From Neoechinorhynchus agilis (lineage: Eukaryota; Acanthocephala): a stretch of DNA of 64,000 nt. The translations under genes were made by a program, and so were the position numbers. Position 1 is the stretch's first letter. The number at the start of each line of letters is the position of its first letter. The stretch lies in the NCBI GenBank assembly GCA_051530055.1, contig CM121342.1:1364001-1428000 (forward strand), read 5' to 3'. The notes under the pieces are model-generated. The model had not been told where the DNA came from. It saw only the letters and a list, made by a program, of their open reading frames with translations, and ran no database searches. Below are positions 35,021-46,310 of this stretch, one piece after another.

Positions 35021-35590
35021 CAAAACTGATAATATTAACTCAATTTTCTCCTTGTTCGTAAACCTCGTCATAACAATCTTTGACACCTTTGAACTAAATA
35101 TCAGTCATTGACATTGTCTCTTTTCGCCATTTGAAAATTGTGATGAATTTTAAACAATGTTTAGTTTACTCATTCCGTCCATAAATTCATCAAGAGGTTC
35201 AGTTCTCGTAGAGACCACGTTTCCAGCCCAATTAGATGGTCGAATATTGGTATTTATTTCGGAGTCGCGTTTAACTGCTTGGACTCAAAGGTTTTCGCAT
35301 TTTTTTCAAATTTCTTAAAACAACAGAAAAGCGATCAAGGAAACAAAGATAGAGGACGTTGAATCATTCAGTATAGATTTTATTATTTCTTGGTTAGAGA
35401 AATATATTGTGTTTTAGTCCTCGTAGAGCATCATTGGGTTGATCGGTCTGCAAGACAATAATTGACCATCTGTAAGAAGAAACTAATTTCCTTCAACATA
35501 TTATGATTTGATTCGAAGTTGCGAAAAAAGGTGCCGGCGAAGTCGGAGGAAAGTTAATAAATACAGCAACTTCGCTGCATGATTTCTACT
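35021..35590. other. No gene recognised
   Basis: AT-rich spacer between two LINE insertions. Confidence 0.4.
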
Positions 35591-35599
35591 CAGGTCCCT

Positions 35600-36050
35600 G
35601 TATTTAATCTTTTTGCGGTCCTCATCGACGGTTGCTGCTCCCCTCTGGTTTAATAGTATCCAATTTTATGTTGCTGGCTGCGGATGGCGTCCCAGAGAAG
35701 GCATTTGCCTCCTTCGTCACGGGAATGCTGTGACACCATCCGGTCTACGGCAATCGAGCCGGCAAAGATTGCTCCGCTCTAGGATGTTGGGCGCATTTAC
35801 AGTATTCGGGGCACGGCTACGAATTGCGTTCACTTCGGCATGTCGTACCTTCCGCCTGATTGCCGACAGGCGAGACCATGGCGTCCCGATGATTCCACGG
35901 TCGTTCCGCAGCGATGGGATTTCAACATTGGTAACCAAATACTTGGGCGATTTGGATAGCTACGAACCAAGTATCCGATTCGCTTGTCGAGATCAAAGCC
36001 AATCGAGCTGGGCTATGAATTCTCGCTACCAAAATTGAATTTATTGTTTG
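35600..36050 (-). mobile_element. LINE fragment, family L2b (same as 46311-47480)
   Basis: The - strand reads RHAEVNAIRSRAPNTVNAPN and then ILERSNLCRLDCRRPDGVTA, matching RHSEINSVISRALRTANFPN and ILEPVHLCGLDGRRPGGISV in the element at 46311. It is clearly older and more diverged. Confidence 0.7.
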
Positions 36051-36204
36051 CGACGGTTACCTGCCCGATAACGGAATCTTCACATCAAAGATTAACCGCA
36101 AGCACGAAATCATCGTCAAACCTGTAATACTCGCAAAGAAAAGACTGAACTATTTTGCGGCTCGCTTTATCCTCATTTGGGAAGACGCTAAGCCTCAACC
36201 ATCG

Positions 36205-37590
36205 AAAAATCATCATTTAAGACAAACTTAATGTCCTTCTTCTTTTTCTTAGCCTTTTCCGTTTGGAGGCAGGGTCGGCTGGTGGGGACTTTTGCTCCAA
36301 CTTGTCCCGATCGAGAGCCTGGTCTGGGTGCAGCTTGGATTCTCGAAGGTCCACGTGTAGGGTGTCTAACCAGCGTTGCTTTGGTCTCCCTCTTGGGCGC
36401 ATTCCGTCAACTTCGATGATCAATCCTTTCTTCGCGAGAGAGGTCTCATTTACACGCAGCGAATGATCGTACCATCTCAATCGGGCCTCGCGCATTTTGT
36501 CCTTGATCGGTACTACACCGAAGCGATTTCGAATATCGTCGTCTGATTGACACGGTCCAGCAATGTGATGCCGCTCATCTATCTTAACATCTTTGTCTCA
36601 ATGACGCTCAGACGATGTTCGTCGCGCTTGGTGATTGGTCACCATTCGGCTCCATAGAGGGGCACGGAGCGAACTACTGGGCGATAAATCTTCCAATTCA
36701 GGCGCGTATTGATTCGCCGATCGCCATCCGCAAATCGAATCTCGCCAATATGTCTCTCCATACTAAGACCACTCTTTCAAGGTCTTTTTGTCTTCAGATG
36801 TTAGAAGGACATCATCGACATACAGTACCGTCAACAGCCCTGGGCGTTGGATATCTGAAGTTATCGTATCCATTACTAGGATAAACAGTAAAGGCGACAG
36901 TGCACTTCCCTGATGAACTCCAACGCCTATCGGATACGGTTTTGAGATTTCTGCCACATTTCTGACACGACTCTTTGGATTTAGCTAGAGCAGCTTGACC
37001 TATTCGACCAATTGTTCATGGAGTCCATACCAAACAAAATTGTGTGGTTCTCAATAAAGTTTTTTCTAGGTAAATAAATGCCAAATGAATCATGCGGTAT
37101 TTTTCGCGATACTTTTCGATAAGCAGTCGTGCTACATGAATCGCATCTGTGGTGCCACATCCTTTGACAAATCCAGTTTCATTAACGGATAAATCGACGA
37201 TAGTGCGAATCCGCTTGTCGATGATACGCTCAAATATTTTCATCGTATGTGACAGGAGTCTGATCGGACAGTATTTGCAGCACTCGGCTGGATTGCAATT
37301 CTTTTTCCATGTCGGCACCGTGTGACTGAGCTCCCAGTTAATCGGCATTGTTTTCTATTCAAAGATTACGGGTCCCAGTTCCTCGCCTTCCAGAGTTCCG
37401 ACGCAATATAGTCAGGGCCGGTTGCTCTCCCTGGTTTCATTCCATTTGTTGCATCTTGAACTTTCTTCGTATTGATAGGACTAACGGGGCAGGGAATCTT
37501 TACGATCCCCGAAATAGATTGATGCTCAAATTCCTCGTTTGAAATCTGAACGTAGTATTGATGCCATCTCTCGGATCGGGTCAACCACGA
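36205..37590 (-). mobile_element. Second RTE-type LINE, old fragment
   Basis: On the - strand the blocks come in reverse-transcriptase order: MKPGRATGPDYIASELWK, CKYCPIRLLSHTMKIFERII, then VGVHQGSALSPLLFILVMD, VLYVDDVLLTSEDKKTL and the C-terminal RLRWYDHSLRV plus MRPRGRPKQRWLD. Endonuclease and 5' part are missing, and the frame is broken several times. Confidence 0.8.
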
Positions 37591-37596
37591 TGATGC

Positions 37597-40500
37597 ACAA
37601 ATTTTGAAAAATCATCACTTGGGACCAACAGAATGTCCGATCGCTGCCAATATCCAGGGTAGCAATCGAGCTTCGATTTCCGCTCTTATTGACTCTCAAT
37701 TTTTGAACTTGCCGCTCGCATACTCGAAGGCATGAAAGTCGGCTCGTGAGCAGTTCTTAAGCAATGAGACCATCGTTTTAAGATAAATCTTCTAGAATGC
37801 GAGTAGAAGACAAAAATTCATTCCAATTTAAAGAAAGAGTTTTCGATCTTTACAATGCGGAAGCTCCGTCTTATCGCGAATTGGAATCGGCAGCGTTGTT
37901 CACGTTGTTTAAATCAAATAAATCGGTAGATTAGGAAAATTCATCAGCTAGGACAAATGGATTGTCAGATCGTTGCCAATATCAAAGAAAGTAATCGAAC
38001 TTTGATTTTTGATTTGGCTAATGAGATTTGGGTCCCATCAGAATTTTTTTTGCCACGGTTGTTCAGATGAACTAAGCCTGAAATTTTGAAAAAAATAATC
38101 ATCTGGGATCAACGGAATGTAAGATCGCAACCAATATGCAGGATAGCGAACGCAGTTCGATTTCCGCTCCTATTGACTTATAATTTTTGAACTTGTCGCT
38201 CGCATACTCGAAGGCATGAAAGTCGGCTCGTGAGCAGTTCCTAAGGAATGAGACTATCATTTCAACATAAATCTTCATCAATGCGAGTAAAAGACAAAAA
38301 TTCATTCCAACTTTAAGAAAAAGTTTCGATCTTTACAATGCGGAAGCTACGTCTTATCGATAATAGGAATCGGCAGCGCCGTTCACGTTGTTTAAATGAA
38401 ATAAATCGGTAGGTTAGGAAAAATCATCAAATAGGACAAATGGATTGTCAGATCGTTGCCAATATCAACGAAAGTAATCGAACTTTGATTTTTGATTTGG
38501 CTAGTGAGATTTGGGTCCCATCAGAATGCTTTTTTCGCCACGGTTGTTCAGATGAACTAAGCCTGAAATTTTGAAAAAATCATCACTTGGGACCAACAAA
38601 ATGTAAGATTGCTACCAATATCCACGATAGCAATCGAGCTTCGATTTCCGCTCCTATTGACTCATAATTTTTGAACTTGTCGCTAACATACTCGAAGGCA
38701 TGAAAGTCGGCTCGTGAGCAGTTCTTATGGAAAGAGACTATCATTTTAGCTAAAATCTTCATCAATGCGAGGAAAAGATAAAAATTCATTCTAATTTAAA
38801 GAAATAGTTTTCGATCTTTACACTGCGGAAGCTTCGTCTTAACGCGAATTTTAATCAGCAGCGTCGTTCACGTTGTTTAAATGAAATAAATCGGTAGATT
38901 AGGAAAAATCACCAGCTTGGACAAATGGATTACCCGATTGCTGCCAATATCAAAGAAAGTAATCGAACTTTGATTTTTGATTTGGTTAATGAGATTTGGG
39001 TCCCATCAGAATGCTTTTTTCGCCACGGTTGTTCAGATGAACTAAGCCTGAAATTTTGAAAAAAATAATCACCTGGGATCAACGGAATGTAGGATCGCAA
39101 CCAAAATGCAGGATAGCGAACGAGTTCGATTTCCGCTCCTATTGACTCATAATTTTTGAACTTGTCGCTCGCATACTCGAAGGCATGAAAGTCGGCTCGT
39201 GAGCAGTTCTTAAGGAATGAGACTATCATTTCAACATAAATCTTCTAGAATGCGAGTAAAAGACAAAAATTCATTCCAATTTAAAGAAAGAGTTTTTGAT
39301 CTTTACAATGCGGAAGCTCCGTCTTATCGCGAATTGGAATCGGCAGCGTTGTTCACGCTGTTTAAATCAAATAAATCGCTAGATTAGGAAAATTCATCAG
39401 CTAGGACAAATGGATTGCCAGATCGCTGCCAATATCAAAGAAAATAATCGAACTTTGATTTTTGATTTGGCTAATGAGATTTGGGTCCCATCAGAATTCT
39501 TTTTTCGCCACGGTTGTTCAGATGAACTAAGCCTGAAATTTTGAAAAAATCATCACTTGGGGCCAACAAAATGTAAGATTGCTACCAATATCCACGATAG
39601 CAATCGAGCTTCGATTTCCGCTCCTATTGACTCATAATTTTTGAACTTGTCGCTAACATACTCGAAGGCATGAAAGTCGGCTCGTGAGCAGTTCTTTAGG
39701 AATGAGGCTATCATTTTAACATAAGTCTTCTAGAATGCGAGTAAAAGACAAAAATTCATTCCAATTTAAAGAAAGAGTTTTTGATCTTTACAATGCGGAA
39801 GCTTCGTCTTATCGCGAATTGGAATCGGCAGCGTCGTTTACGTTATTTAAATGAAATAAATCGGTAGGTTAGGAAAAATCTTCAGCTAGGACAAATGGAT
39901 TGTCAGATCGCTGCCAATATCAAAGAAAATAATCGAACTTTGATTTTTGATTTGGCTAATGAGATTTGGATCCCATCAGAATGCTTTTTTCGCCACAGTT
40001 TTTAAGATGAACTAAGCCTGAAATTTTGAAAAAATCATCACTTGGGACCAACGGAATGTAAGATCGCTACCAATATCCACGATAGCAATCGAGCTTCGAT
40101 TTCCGCTCTTATTGACTCTTAATTTTTGAACTTGTCGCTCGCATACTCGAAGGCATGAAAGTCGGCTCGTGAGCAGTTCTTAAGGAATGAGACTAGCATT
40201 TTAAGGTAAATCTTCTAGAATGCGAGTAGAAGACAAAAAATTCATTCCAATTTAAAGAAAGAGTTTTCGATCTTTACAATGCGGAAGCTTCGTCTTATCG
40301 CGAATTGGAATCGGCAGCGTCGTTTACGTTATTTAAATGAAATAAATCGGTAGATTAGGAAAAATCGTCAGCTAGGACAAATGGATTGTCAGATTGCTGC
40401 CAATGTCAAAGAAAGTAATCGAACTTTGATTTTTGATTTGGCTAATGAGATTTGGGTCCCATCAGAATTCCCTTTTCGCCACGGTTGTTCAGATGAACTA

Positions 40501-40612
40501 AGCCTGAAATTTTGAAAAAAATCATCACTTGGGACCAACGGAATGTAAGATTGCTACCAATATCCACGATAGCAATCGAGCTTCGATTTCCGCTCTCATT
40601 GACTCTGAGCTG
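37597..40612. repeat. Tandem repeat, ~483 bp unit, six to seven copies
   Basis: The block gggaccaacggaatgtaaga recurs near 37618, 38103, 38590, 39074, 39559, 40044 and 40526. Each unit has a second related block about 330 bp on, ggacaaatggattgtcagat, so the unit is an old asymmetric dimer. Both blocks are followed by a ...aatcgaNctttgattt motif. Single copies or parts also lie at 16515, 16858, 21555 and 28460. Confidence 0.9.
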
Positions 40613-40859
40613 TTTTGAACAACGTTAAAATTTCGACGGATTCGTGGTTGCGAAACATTTTGATAGAATTACCAACCTTTTACCGAATTTCGGCACTTCA
40701 GCATTTTATCAGCTTCGATCGGATAAATCCTAAGACGCCGAATGTAACAAGAGATTTGTTCCGTTTTGGGTGAAGTGTTTAAGAAATAAGATTCTTGGCG
40801 TTGTTTAAACGAAAGAAGCGATGTTACTTTAGTGATTTTATAACGTAAATTTCTGTTGT

Positions 40860-40985
40860 CGGATATAATTGTCCTCGAGGTGAATTTGATTTTACGTTTA
40901 CGAGTCCTGCTCCCGGTGTTGTTGTTATAAATAAAACGAGAAAAAACAACACCGTGGACAGAATTCGCCAACGTACAGTAAATTT
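40860..40985. mobile_element. Foldback element FB1, short diverged copy
   Basis: cctcgaggtgaatttgatttt...gaattcgccaacgtacagt, with cggtgttgtt and aacaacaccg as inverted partners. The centre is only about 15 bp. Confidence 0.6.
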
Positions 40986-41169
40986 TTGTGTTTAAGGTTT
41001 TTCTATTTCTTCTCAGGTTTGATGGATTTTGGTTTTGTATTTTGAATGCATTTTTTAATGATGTTTAAATTTTTTAGTATTGAAAGATTTTACGTTCAAA
41101 ACGACAAAAATCACTTTTCATTATTTAAAATTTAAGGCAAGCATTTTTTTAATGCCATGAAAATTTCTG

Positions 41170-41179
41170 AAAATTTTAG
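41170..41179 (+). promoter_or_regulatory. Probable spliced-leader acceptor of RMC1
   Basis: aaaattttag ends immediately before the ATG at 41180. No upstream exon is visible, so trans-splicing of a leader is a simple reading. Confidence 0.45.
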
Positions 41180-43186
41180 ATGGCTTTCACTCAGGCGAAC
41201 GATGAGAACACGGATTTTCCTTGCGCTTTAAGTTTCGAAGAACTCCTGATAGTCGAATGCTCCGATGAACAAAATGGAATCTTTGTAAACGAAAGCAACG
41301 TTCATGTATTGGTCTCGACTTTTTCGGCAACGAATCCGAATCGCATTTTAGTGAACTGCTACTCGGTAAAAACGGCATTTCGTCGTAAAAAGTTTGGTTT
41401 ACCTAACGGAGGGATTACTCTTTTGCGGTTCAACGCAAGTGAAACCGTCCTCGCGATTGTTCGGCACCATTGCAATGTTTCATTTGTGAATTTTACGATA
41501 AAATTTGAGCCGGACGAAATAGGCAACTGTGCATAATTCCTTTAAAAAAATTCGGTGTCCTCTGATTTGTTTCTAACGATTCTACGTTTAAATCGTCAAC
41601 CTGCAATCCAATTTTTTAAAATTGTGCATAATTGCCATAGAATACGGCCACTGTGAAACCCAAAACATTAATCGGTTGATCGATCCTGTTATTTGGCTTA
41701 CAAATAGTGAATTTCTTATTACGAGAAGTGATGACCTTGAATGTAATCTTGACTTTTATGTTCTATTTGCTGACACGAGACAAGTAAAGTTTCTGAAAAG
41801 TCTGAAACTTGAGACCTACGATTCCATTTCATTCGTCCATTTGAAACCAACTGGTCTCTGTTTAGTTGGATTCAGCGAAATTGATAAAAGACCAAGAGGT
41901 TATAAATTTCAGAATGGCCGTTTCAGCTTCGTCAATCTTGATTCCATTGAACGGACTTACCATTCGCCTTCTTTAGTTTGTCTCTATTCTGATCCATTTG
42001 CTTGTATTTTATTCGCTGAAAACGACGTGGACGTTCGTCTTGCTCTCATGCCGTTTAGTGGTTCTTCAAAAATCGCTTAAAACGAGTCATTTTGAAGGCG
42101 ATTTTTTTCAAAATGGTCCGAAAAACGATCTGCCAACATCGTCCAGTCTTTACACACAAATCATTGTCTTAGATAATCTATTGGTTCTTGTTTCGGATAT
42201 CGGCGAATGTCTGCTTTTAAATTTTAATCCATTTAGTAAGAATATTTTAGCCGTTGCTATAATCGATACGCTGACGACCTTGACTTACGTTTGTGATCAA
42301 ATGTTCATTACGAAACGAATTGATTCGATTTCTATCGGCCGACCAGTTCTTTATCCAAAAGATCTTGCCATGATTGTTTCATCCACGAAATCACCACGTG
42401 AAGCTGTTGAAATCTTAATGTTTAAGCAGCAGTTCCATGTCGATCTAAAAGATTATCATTTTCCTTCAATTTTTTGATTTCTTGTTCTCTTTTCGAGATT
42501 TAACCTGATCTTTTAAAATCTTACGTTTTTGTATACTTGCTCATATCTTTGAATAGCTAAATATTTATCTAGAATTCTACTTTTGCTTTTTAGTCAACAC
42601 GAAACCGCTGCCCAGATCGGATCAAAGTTTACTTTTGAACGAAATTAAAAATCAAATATCCTCCGTACGGCATTTATCGATGCGCAACTCGTTCGACACT
42701 TTGTTCCAAATCTCCTATTCGTTGAATAGTCCTACGCCAGAATCGATTCTTGGTTTCCTTCTATCAGATGCCATCGCTTTCGACCGCCAACGGTCAGTTT
42801 TCTTTGAACTGCTCGTATCTGCAGTTGCAGCTTCTACCGATGTTTCGGGTGATTTATGGCGTCAATCCATCGAAACTTTTTGTACCTCTCAAGGCAACGC
42901 TCACGGCCTTCTTCGATCGCTTGAAATTGGGTCGAAGAAGTCAATTGGAGACAGAGAAGTAGAATTTTCTGAATCGCTCGAAGGAGCTGGTCGACAAAAG
43001 ATGCATGAGTTTTATGATCTCATCGCAAGCGGGCAGATAATCCGGGCTCTCAGGCACGTCATCCGTAATAAGATTTCACTTGCTGATCCTTGCATTTCTA
43101 AGACTTTATTAGTAGCAGCGGAACAAAGTGGTGACTTTTGGACAAACTATCACGTTCGAAAGTACTTTGATTACAAAATGAATTAA
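41180..43186 (+). CDS. RMC1: RMC1, regulator of the MON1-CCZ1 complex
   Basis: RMC1 (Mic1/C18orf8 family) is a subunit of the MON1-CCZ1 exchange factor that activates Rab7 on late endosomes and lysosomes. Exon 1 (41180-41522) gives the first propeller strands (LLRFNASETVLAIVRHHCNV). Exon 2 starts at 41641 with EYGHCETQNINRLIDPVIWL, matching human EYTQECKTKNANILGFCW. Later IIVLDNLLVLVSDIGECLL fits human LNVVDNLVVVHHQDTE. The last exon (42594-43186) holds the Mic1 domain and ends LIASGQIIRALRHVI and SGDFWTNYHVRKYF, as in human VLAALRFIRG...MLFYTIFRFF. The intron 41523-41640 seems to use a GC donor. Two junctions, near 42040-42100 and between about 42380 and 42593, are not resolved. Confidence 0.8.
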
Positions 43187-43390
43187 ATTCGTTTATATTA
43201 TCGCGTCGAGAACTGAAATGTTCTGGTTTTACTTTCAATTCCTAATCATGTTAAAATTTCTAGTTTCAATCTAAGCGCTCTTTATTTAATGATTTTTAAT
43301 GCTTTCCATGCACTCATAAAATTGTAAAGATTTAATCTTTCTAACTTCTGATGCAGTTTTAAAGATCGAGACCTGATATTCTTCTTGTTA

Positions 43391-43402
43391 ATTTTGCTTC
43401 AG
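43391..43402 (+). promoter_or_regulatory. Probable trans-splice acceptor of PFDN2
   Basis: A pyrimidine-rich attttgcttcag ends 12 bases before the PFDN2 ATG and 216 bases after the RMC1 stop. This is the usual layout between cistrons of a nematode operon. Confidence 0.55.
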
Positions 43403-43414
43403 ATTGATTTGTAA

Positions 43415-43786
43415 ATGTCCAGCGACAGTTTAGCACCATCTTCGAAATCGCTCCGAACACCATTTCGTGTATCCATGCGAGATCTCATTTCGACATCTTT
43501 ACAGCTCCAATCACAGAAGCGCCAAATCGAAGTCGTCCTTAAGGCAATAAAGGTTGGTTTTTCAAACACACTATGGAGTATTGATGTTTTGGTTTAGGAT
43601 TCAAATGAGGATCGAAGATGTTATCGAATGATATCCGGCACGCTTATTCCTAGGACTGTTCCAGAACTGATAATAGATTTAGAGAATGACCACGAGGAGG
43701 TTGCAAAGCAATTGGAAGAGGTAGATAATGTCATTAATATGGCCGAGGAACAAAAGACTAAAAGTGGACAGGAGTCGCCAGATTGA
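43415..43786 (+). CDS. PFDN2: Prefoldin subunit 2
   Basis: Prefoldin 2 is a beta-type subunit of the hexameric chaperone that hands actin and tubulin to CCT. Exon 1 is 43415-43552, the intron 43553-43597 (45 bp, GT-AG), exon 2 43598-43786, giving 109 residues. Exon 1 ends in a coiled-coil helix (LQLQSQKRQIEVVLKAIK). Exon 2 has the family hallmark RRCYRMISGTLIPRTVPEL (human RKCYRMVGGVLVERTVKEV) and the second helix (LENDHEEVAKQLEEVDNVI). It is shorter than human PFDN2 (154 residues), mostly at the N-terminus and C-terminal tail. It lies 228 bp after RMC1 on the same strand, probably as the second gene of an operon. Confidence 0.87.
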
Positions 43787-43965
43787 TGATTGGATTTTAA
43801 AATCATGAGATTTATACGTTAGTTAATAATGTGTAGATCTTACGAGTTGATCGATTAGCTTCGTTTTTTAGTCATCACGACTTTTTTGTTTGTTATTGAT
43901 CCTGTTTTGTTTCTAGATGGGCAATTGGGCGGGATATTCGCAGCAAATAAAGCACTTAAATAATT

Positions 43966-43998
43966 CCTGAGGAAGCCATAAGACGGCGAAAGGTCGCA
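43966..43998 (+). ncRNA. Hammerhead/PLE-terminus-like motif
   Basis: cctgaggaagccataagacg followed by gcgaaaggtcgc: a CTGAGGA box, a GCC/GGC stem and a GAAA box, the typical pattern downstream of PLE endonucleases. The first box departs from CTGATGA. No PLE coding sequence is seen next to it. Confidence 0.4.
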
Positions 43999-44059
43999 AA
44001 TAAAGATTTTCTTGATCATTACACCCGTCCGCTTAGGTGTCCATTTCAAAACAAAACTA

Positions 44060-45005
44060 AATAAATTATGCGACTATTATTTTTTATTTTCTTATGCCGA
44101 AATTTCACATATCTTTAAATCTCCTTTGTTACTACGCGATTCCAATAACTCGGTTTTTTATGGAATTTCCGGACGAATAATTTATTGGTAAAAATTTACA
44201 GTGGTGGTTGCTTTTATCCACGCCCATCCTTTTGCGGGACTCTTTCCTTCATTTTTAGTCATCCAAAATCCTTTTATTCTGAGCGCGAGTGTTATATGGA
44301 AAACAAATTTAATTTGTTTACTTTTCCGTAGTTGTACTAAATTGTTTTTCTCGAAACTCTGGTTTGTCAGTTCATTACTTTCAGTATGCGTCATAAATCA
44401 GTCCAATTAATGCTGGATCTTCAGCGTTTAATATTTTTTTGCGCTTTATCGCTTTTTTCTGTGCAACATTTTGATATATTACAAAATCCAAAAACAACTG
44501 CGAAAATTTTTAAATAAAAGTTTCTACAAAGTTCGATACATCAACAACTGAAATTGTAAAGATGTTACCCACAGATTGTTTTTGGTCAGGCGAAATAAAG
44601 AAGAATGGTTTAATTTTAATTTAAAATCTTGTGCTCAAATCTACATTAATTGCTGAAGATAACAATTTGTCAGTTTAAATTAAGAGTTTATAAATGGAAA
44701 ATGTATGATGAAACAATACCTCTATATCGACATTTACCGTCTATTAAACAATTCAATTTTATTTTTATTTTGCTCTATTATTTTGATAAAGCTGAAATGA
44801 AAACATACTGGCTATTATTTCGTTTTCATTCTGATTGATTTTTCCTGAATCGATGCAATCCATTAGTAAAAGGCAATTCAAAATCAATAAAAATATTTTC
44901 CCGGTGAACCCAATCAGTTTAGCATATTTAAAAATAACGAATATATTTCTATTTAATTAGGAATACTAATCTAAGTATCTGCTTAGTTGACATCTAATTT
45001 ACCGA
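44060..45005. other. No gene recognised
   Basis: AT-rich intergenic DNA between PFDN2 and the acidic secreted-protein gene. Short frames only. Confidence 0.5.
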
Positions 45006-45010
45006 TCGAT

Positions 45011-45706
45011 TTATGCGATCTCTAGTCTAATTGGACATCTTCTGGCATCTATTTTCTGTCCTATGGCACCAAGTTGATTTGTATCCCCGAATCCTGCGAG
45101 GTCATTTTCCATAAGAACAGGAATTACCGCCATGATGATGTCCTCATCACTAAGTTCATCAAATTCGTCGTCAAATACAAATTCGTCTTCATAAGCAGCG
45201 TCCTGTTCAACACATTCATCTTCTTCATAAGCAACGTCCTGCTCAACGCATTCATCGTCTTCATAAAGAGCGTCCTGTTCAATGTACTCACTTTCCGGTT
45301 CATATTCATCGTCAAAATCAACAATCGAGGAAATCAGCGCGGTTAAAGCATCTTCATCGTCATCACTAAAGATATTTTCCGCATCGATTTTCCGGTATAC
45401 TTGGCTTTCATGAACTGCCTGGATTGGGCAGCTCTCTTCGAAACATGCAACGGAAGGCATAACTGCTGAGAAGACTTCAACTGGAACATTGCCCAAACGA
45501 CGTGTGTCCGCTTCAAGGCCTAACCTTTTGACTTCCTTCAAGGCTTGATCACGAGCCAGATTCTGTAGTTGTTCTGCAGACAATTTATTGTTTTTGCATG
45601 GAACACAGTAACAACCGCAAATATACTCTTGTTTGTTGTCATCGCTGCAGATTTGGATTGCACGGGTTATCTGAGCCAAAACTGTGAGAATGAAGATCGA
45701 TAACAT
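45011..45706 (-). CDS. Secreted acidic repeat protein, unrecognised
   Basis: 231 residues from the ATG at 45706; an AG two bases upstream (gtgtagagATG) could accept a spliced leader. Signal peptide MLSIFILTVLAQITRA (1-16). The N-terminal third is Cys-rich (CSDDNKQEYICGCYCVPC). The middle has a helix (LSAEQLQNLARDQALKEVKR). The C-terminal half is extremely acidic, with three to four copies of a YEDDECVEQD-type decapeptide. The short C-terminus is ARRCPIRLEIA. The acid repeats could bind calcium or a basic partner outside the cell, which is inference only. I know no family with this layout. Confidence 0.7.
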   Translation of the reverse strand: MLSIFILTVLAQITRAIQICSDDNKQEYICGCYCVPCKNNKLSAEQLQNLARDQALKEVKRLGLEADTRRLGNVPVEVFSAVMPSVACFEESCPIQAVHESQVYRKIDAENIFSDDDEDALTALISSIVDFDDEYEPESEYIEQDALYEDDECVEQDVAYEEDECVEQDAAYEDEFVFDDEFDELSDEDIIMAVIPVLMENDLAGFGDTNQLGAIGQKIDARRCPIRLEIA

Positions 45707-45709
45707 CTC

Positions 45710-46305
45710 TACACGAAATACGTTCTTATTATTTCACTTTGGTTCAACATAGCCACCTTTCGATGAAGTCAAAACAACCATCAATATTTGCACTTGTTCG
45801 TTGACAATTAAGACGTCGTCGAAATGTTTATATGTTAAAAGTATTCATTGAGTGTTTGTATACAGATATATCGAATATATATCAATCAGATATCAGTTCA
45901 TGTATGTGCTAAATTGTCGCCAATCGAGAAAACAGTGATTTTAATGCAACCTCCGGAAAGTTGCCCGCTCTCAAAACGCATGGCTAAATATTTAAATCTG
46001 CAATTTAAGTAGAAGAACAAGATCTAAATTATAGTTTATCTTATAGATCCCGAATTACTAATCAATTGGTTATGATAATGATGGACATCACTGTATGAAC
46101 GAAATCACCACGATTACCGCTGAAAACTTGCCAACCAAAACTTGAATTTATTTAATAACAGCAACAGGAGAGTAGAGGCTACTATTGAGATCTTATTCCC
46201 TTCCCTAGTATTAACCGATTACGACGAAACAACGAAATTATAACCCATTTTTTCTTTTTTTTTAAAAGATATATATTTTTAACAATTCAAACAATCTGTT
46301 TGAAA
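45710..46305. other. No gene recognised
   Basis: Upstream region of the acidic secreted-protein gene; AT-rich. It contains tatacagatatatcgaatat-like palindromic AT stretches and nothing coding. Confidence 0.4.
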
Positions 46306-46310
46306 CACAC

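Noticed and set aside
38099-39229. Repeated 68-99 codon - strand frames
   Set aside because: They are the same piece of the ~483 bp tandem repeat; frames break in neighbouring units and composition is not protein-like.
45074-45346. + strand frame and second - strand frame over the acidic gene
   Set aside because: Shadows of the repeated acidic codons (GAC/GAA) read in other frames.
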